Assembly: GCF_014805685.1 (NCBI RefSeq)
Contig: NC_060899.1
Span: 15,226,954 to 15,290,953, forward strand
Direction: 5' to 3'
DNA length: 64,000 bases
DNA from: Silurus meridionalis
Lineage: Eukaryota; Chordata; Actinopteri; Siluriformes; Siluridae
The translations under genes were made by a program, and so were the position numbers. Positions 60,952 to 64,000 of the stretch are shown piece after piece. Positions within the stretch are counted from its first letter, which is position 1; the number at the start of each line of letters is the position of its first letter. The notes under the pieces are model-generated. The model was not told the DNA's origin. It made no database searches and saw only the letters and a list, made by a program, of their open reading frames with translations.

Positions 60952-62373
60952 AAATGCTCTTATATTATTTACTTACTTATATTGACTGCATTCACACATC
61001 AGAATTTCTAGGTATACGCTAGGTAACAAAATGGGAGACGGACAGAATGATGCTGTAAAATACAGGAGTTGACAGATGTTGACAGCTATGGCTATACGTA
61101 TACTCACCAAAGGCAACTAGCAATTTCCTCTTTTAACCAAAAAACCTATTGCATTTCAAGCTTTATTTCCTGCTTTGTAAAGTCTCTATAGACATTTAAT
61201 GAAAGGTTGTGTGGTATATGACAGGGTGAGAGGAAAACTAATAGAGGTTTTTCATTTCATCTACTTTCACATCACATTGTAAAAATATGAACTAGCTAGA
61301 GTTAAAAGTTGTGAGCGAGGAACTGAAAAAAACTTTGAAAAAAAAATTTGACAAAGATTTTTATTTTGAACATAAATAAGCCACACCTGTCTATAAGCCG
61401 CTGAAACTAATGAACTTTACACAGGCTTTAACGAAAGACAATGTCTGTTACACGGTGTAACGGGTGAAATATGTTGTGGCTCCTTTAAGAGCAGAGCGGC
61501 ATTTTGGGAATAGCCTGCTGCCGCATTGTTCCGCTATTGCTGCATGTGTGCAAGACCGAGGAATATGTCCTTATTATTTTCTGATGCTCATTTCTTATTT
61601 TCTTTGACAGTTTATTGGCTTGAAGTTTGTGAAAACGGGAAAAACCCAGGAAAAATTCTTAAATAAGCCGCTTCGTTGTTTAAGCCGCAGGGTTCAAAAC
61701 GTGGGAAAAAAGTAGCGGCTTATAGTCCAAAAAATAAGAAAAACATAAAACAAACTACCTGGATGTTTCAAATTCTGAGATCTTCTGATTCATTCGAAGC
61801 CCCATGCAGTATTCTGTTGTACTTTGTGTTGGATAAAGTGAATCTAAACATCATAAACAATGCATTGGGGACGTAACGATCGAGTGCTGTTATTATGCTG
61901 CGTTCTGCTCTCTGAGTAAATTGTACATCATTACATGTCACAGGCTTCACGAGGAACAAGTGAATCTCAGTAAACCGTGTTCTGGGGTTGTTGTATTAAT
62001 TAAGCGCTGCTGTTTGGACTGAGTGGAGGGTGACGTGTAAGCGTATACATGCGTGAACAACGAGGACTGATGGATACACAGAGGAGCTTGTAAAGGTTTT
62101 GACCAATTATTAACCAACAAGTGTATTTTCCAATCAACACGTATTGTTCACGAGACAGCGCGAACTACCTGCACTCGGTTTCACACGTTTTTTTATTTTT
62201 ATGACTTTGAAAATCAAAAGAACATCAGGAATTGGGTTCATTTCTGATCGGATTATTTGTTGTTAATTGCACAACAGCACCACCAATAATCTTTTTGACT
62301 TGCTGTTTTCCTTCGCTTATTTCCAGTAGGTATAAATGCGTATATAAGTTTTAAAATTATTTATATTGCTATA

Positions 62374-62830
62374 CAAGGGGTGAGCAAGTCAAACCGGGAC
62401 TTTTTATTTAACAGGTATAAAAATGGATGCTAGCGTTGCGGTACTACACTAAGTGTCTAGTCTGTACTATTACTGATAGGTGGCGCACATGTCTGTCCAA
62501 AGACTGTTAATCAAGACGGCAAATGACATAGTTAGTGCGCGCATGGAACAGCGCTTGGTGTTGAAGTTTCTTGTGAACGAAGGCGTAAAACCAGTAATTA
62601 TCTACAGAAGACTTCAAGCACAGTACACTGATGAGACGATCCGCCGCAGTCGGATATTTGAATGGTGAAAACGTTACAAAGACGGTCGTACGTCCATCAG
62701 TGACGATCCCAGTCGTGGCGGTTCCCCGAAGTCAAAATGAAGAAGGTTGTGCTAGGAAGGTTCCACTCCTTGAAATTTGTTCTTTTATTTTACAAACTGA
62801 AAATCCCAGTTTGACTTGAACACCCATCGT
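62374..62830 (+). mobile_element. Internally deleted mariner element
   Basis: The left end CAAGGGGTGAGCAAGTCAAA follows a TA, and the right end cagtttgacttgaacaccc is its reverse complement with changes, giving a mariner-type inverted repeat. Between them a frame starting near 62490 reads MEQRLVLKFLVNEGVKPV, IIYRRLQAQYTDETIRRS and FEW, then a stop, then KRYKDGRTSISDDPSRGG. This is the N-terminal DNA-binding part of a mariner transposase (MEQR, FEW-KRF-GR, DDPR-GRP pattern). The catalytic domain is missing; the sequence jumps to the right end. The element is dead and non-autonomous. Confidence 0.88.
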
Positions 62831-62969
62831 AAACGTGCTCTAGTTAACACACTAGTTATCACAGGCCGAGAACACATTTGTATTTCTCACCAATGCTACC
62901 TCATTTGCTAACATCCTGCTGGAATCGTGAATTATTAATGTCATGTCAGCTGTCACTGTGCTGATCCTG

Positions 62970-63375
62970 ATACATGGACTTATCTGTCCTTTTGTTCACA
63001 CATTTTGCTAATCCGACATGCTTGTGTCAATTTCCCACGAGAATTCATCCATTTCTATCCACACAGGCTGCTCAGGTGCTTTCACAGTCCCTCATCAACT
63101 CAAGACTGGACTTCGCCTGCACCTTGATCCTGGCAGATCTTCCTCTGAGGAACATTTGACCTCTGCAACTGGACCAAAAATGCAGCTGCATGACTTGTTT
63201 TTGTAGCAGATTCAAAACACTGGAGCTCACCAACAAAGCCAAAAACGATCCAGCACTCCTTTACCTGGTAGATCTTATCCTGCACTGCACTTCTACACTT
63301 CCCTCAATCTTTAACCACTACATGATTGGTCCCATCCTCTCTCGCCCTGATGAGCTCCATTCCAGTAAATAACAC
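62970..63375 (+). pseudogene. L2/Rex-like LINE reverse-transcriptase tail
   Basis: Broken frames read STQAAQVLSQSLINSRLDF, LADLPLRNI, then LQLDQKCSCM and RFKTLELTNKAKNDPALLYL. This is the conserved end of L2/Rex-type reverse transcriptases (SRLDY-N-LLAGLP, IQNAAARL, KAL-GTAP-YL). Stops and frameshifts are present, so it is a relic. Confidence 0.8.
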
Positions 63376-63786
63376 GTTTTAAACGGCCCTCGAGGTGGCT
63401 TTACAGAGCACGAAGAGGTGCAAGCAAGTCGATAAGGGTACATTAAAGACAGAATCAGAATCACAAAGATTCCTTCTCTCGCTCTCGATTTATTTTGCTT
63501 GTTGGAAATCACGAGCGAGGAAGCGGACGCTTTTTCCACCTAGATCGATTTAGCCTCTCTAACACGTTCAATTCGTTTTTTCTCCAATGGATTTCACCAA
63601 AATGGCGTTCCATCATGAGCTATTTACGAGCCCCCTGGACGAACAGATATATTCTGTGCCCGAACTGTGGGTAAAATCAGTTTTTCTCTTCTCGTTCATC
63701 CGAATTTTTGAGAACTTGCAGGTTGTGGGAAACATTCACACACATTATTGTAGGCGAAAACATTTCTACGGAGGTTCACGATGCAT

Positions 63787-64000
63787 CAGGGGTCCCCAAA
63801 CTATTTCTGTGAGGGCCATATCATTTGTCCTTTGGGGCGGGTCGATCTGTAACAGAAAATCACATGGGCCGAAGTGACTTTCAGTTTTATTGGTCTCACA
63901 AGTTTGCGTACTCCTTTCTGTGGTGGGTTTCATAGTTACAAAGACGCTGTTTCTTGACAGATGAGACAAACAGCCGTTTCTTTGCATTGTGTCAGTAATT
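63787..64000 (+). mobile_element. Edge of a hAT-type element
   Basis: The sequence begins CAGGGGTCCCCAAACTATTT and continues gagggccatatcatttgtcc, the typical start of Charlie-like hAT elements. The rest runs off the window. Confidence 0.6.

Noticed and set aside
58530..64000. Laforin exons 1 and 2
   Set aside because: I searched the minus strand by eye for the conserved carbohydrate-binding segment (YNENN, GHWIEATGH, FYFNIAGH) and found none, so they must lie beyond the window.

Overview
The window is vertebrate nuclear DNA, almost certainly from a ray-finned fish and perhaps a catfish-like teleost. It has split exons with GT/AG borders and very long CA, GATA and CTGT microsatellites. Decayed Tc1/mariner, hAT, RTE and L2 copies are scattered through AT-rich intergenic DNA. 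No bacterial operons, rRNA or CRISPR arrays are present. The species call is an inference; the teleost call is firmer.

Layout. (1) 1-7835, + strand: the 3' end of utrophin (utrn), with six exons that encode the C-terminal coiled coil and tail, then a 3' UTR of about 1.7 kb ending in AATAAA. (2) 7.8-48 kb: about 40 kb without a recognisable host gene, filled with microsatellites, a 17-bp minisatellite, several copies of one Tc1-like short element, Tc1-like transposase relics, an RTE-type LINE tail, hAT fragments and an array of tRNA-like units at 29.5-31.1 kb. (3) 48.3-58.5 kb, - strand: the 3' end of epm2a (laforin), with its penultimate exon at 58286-58530 and its last, catalytic exon present twice (55133-55434 and 49142-49443) in a nearly identical 1.9-kb duplication. 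A CpG-rich promoter-like patch and four exon-like pieces lie between the copies; together they read as an 87-residue protein that I do not recognise. (4) 57.3-58.0 kb: a degenerate telomere-like CCTAA minisatellite. (5) 58.6-64 kb: intron or upstream DNA of epm2a, with an internally deleted mariner, an L2-like reverse transcriptase relic and the edge of a hAT element.

utrn and epm2a are tail to tail, as their human orthologues are neighbours on 6q24. This supports both identifications. The two proteins are functionally unrelated: one is a membrane-cytoskeleton linker, the other a glycogen phosphatase. The points most worth following are the duplicated laforin catalytic exon, the unrecognised small gene inside the duplication, and the tRNA-like array.
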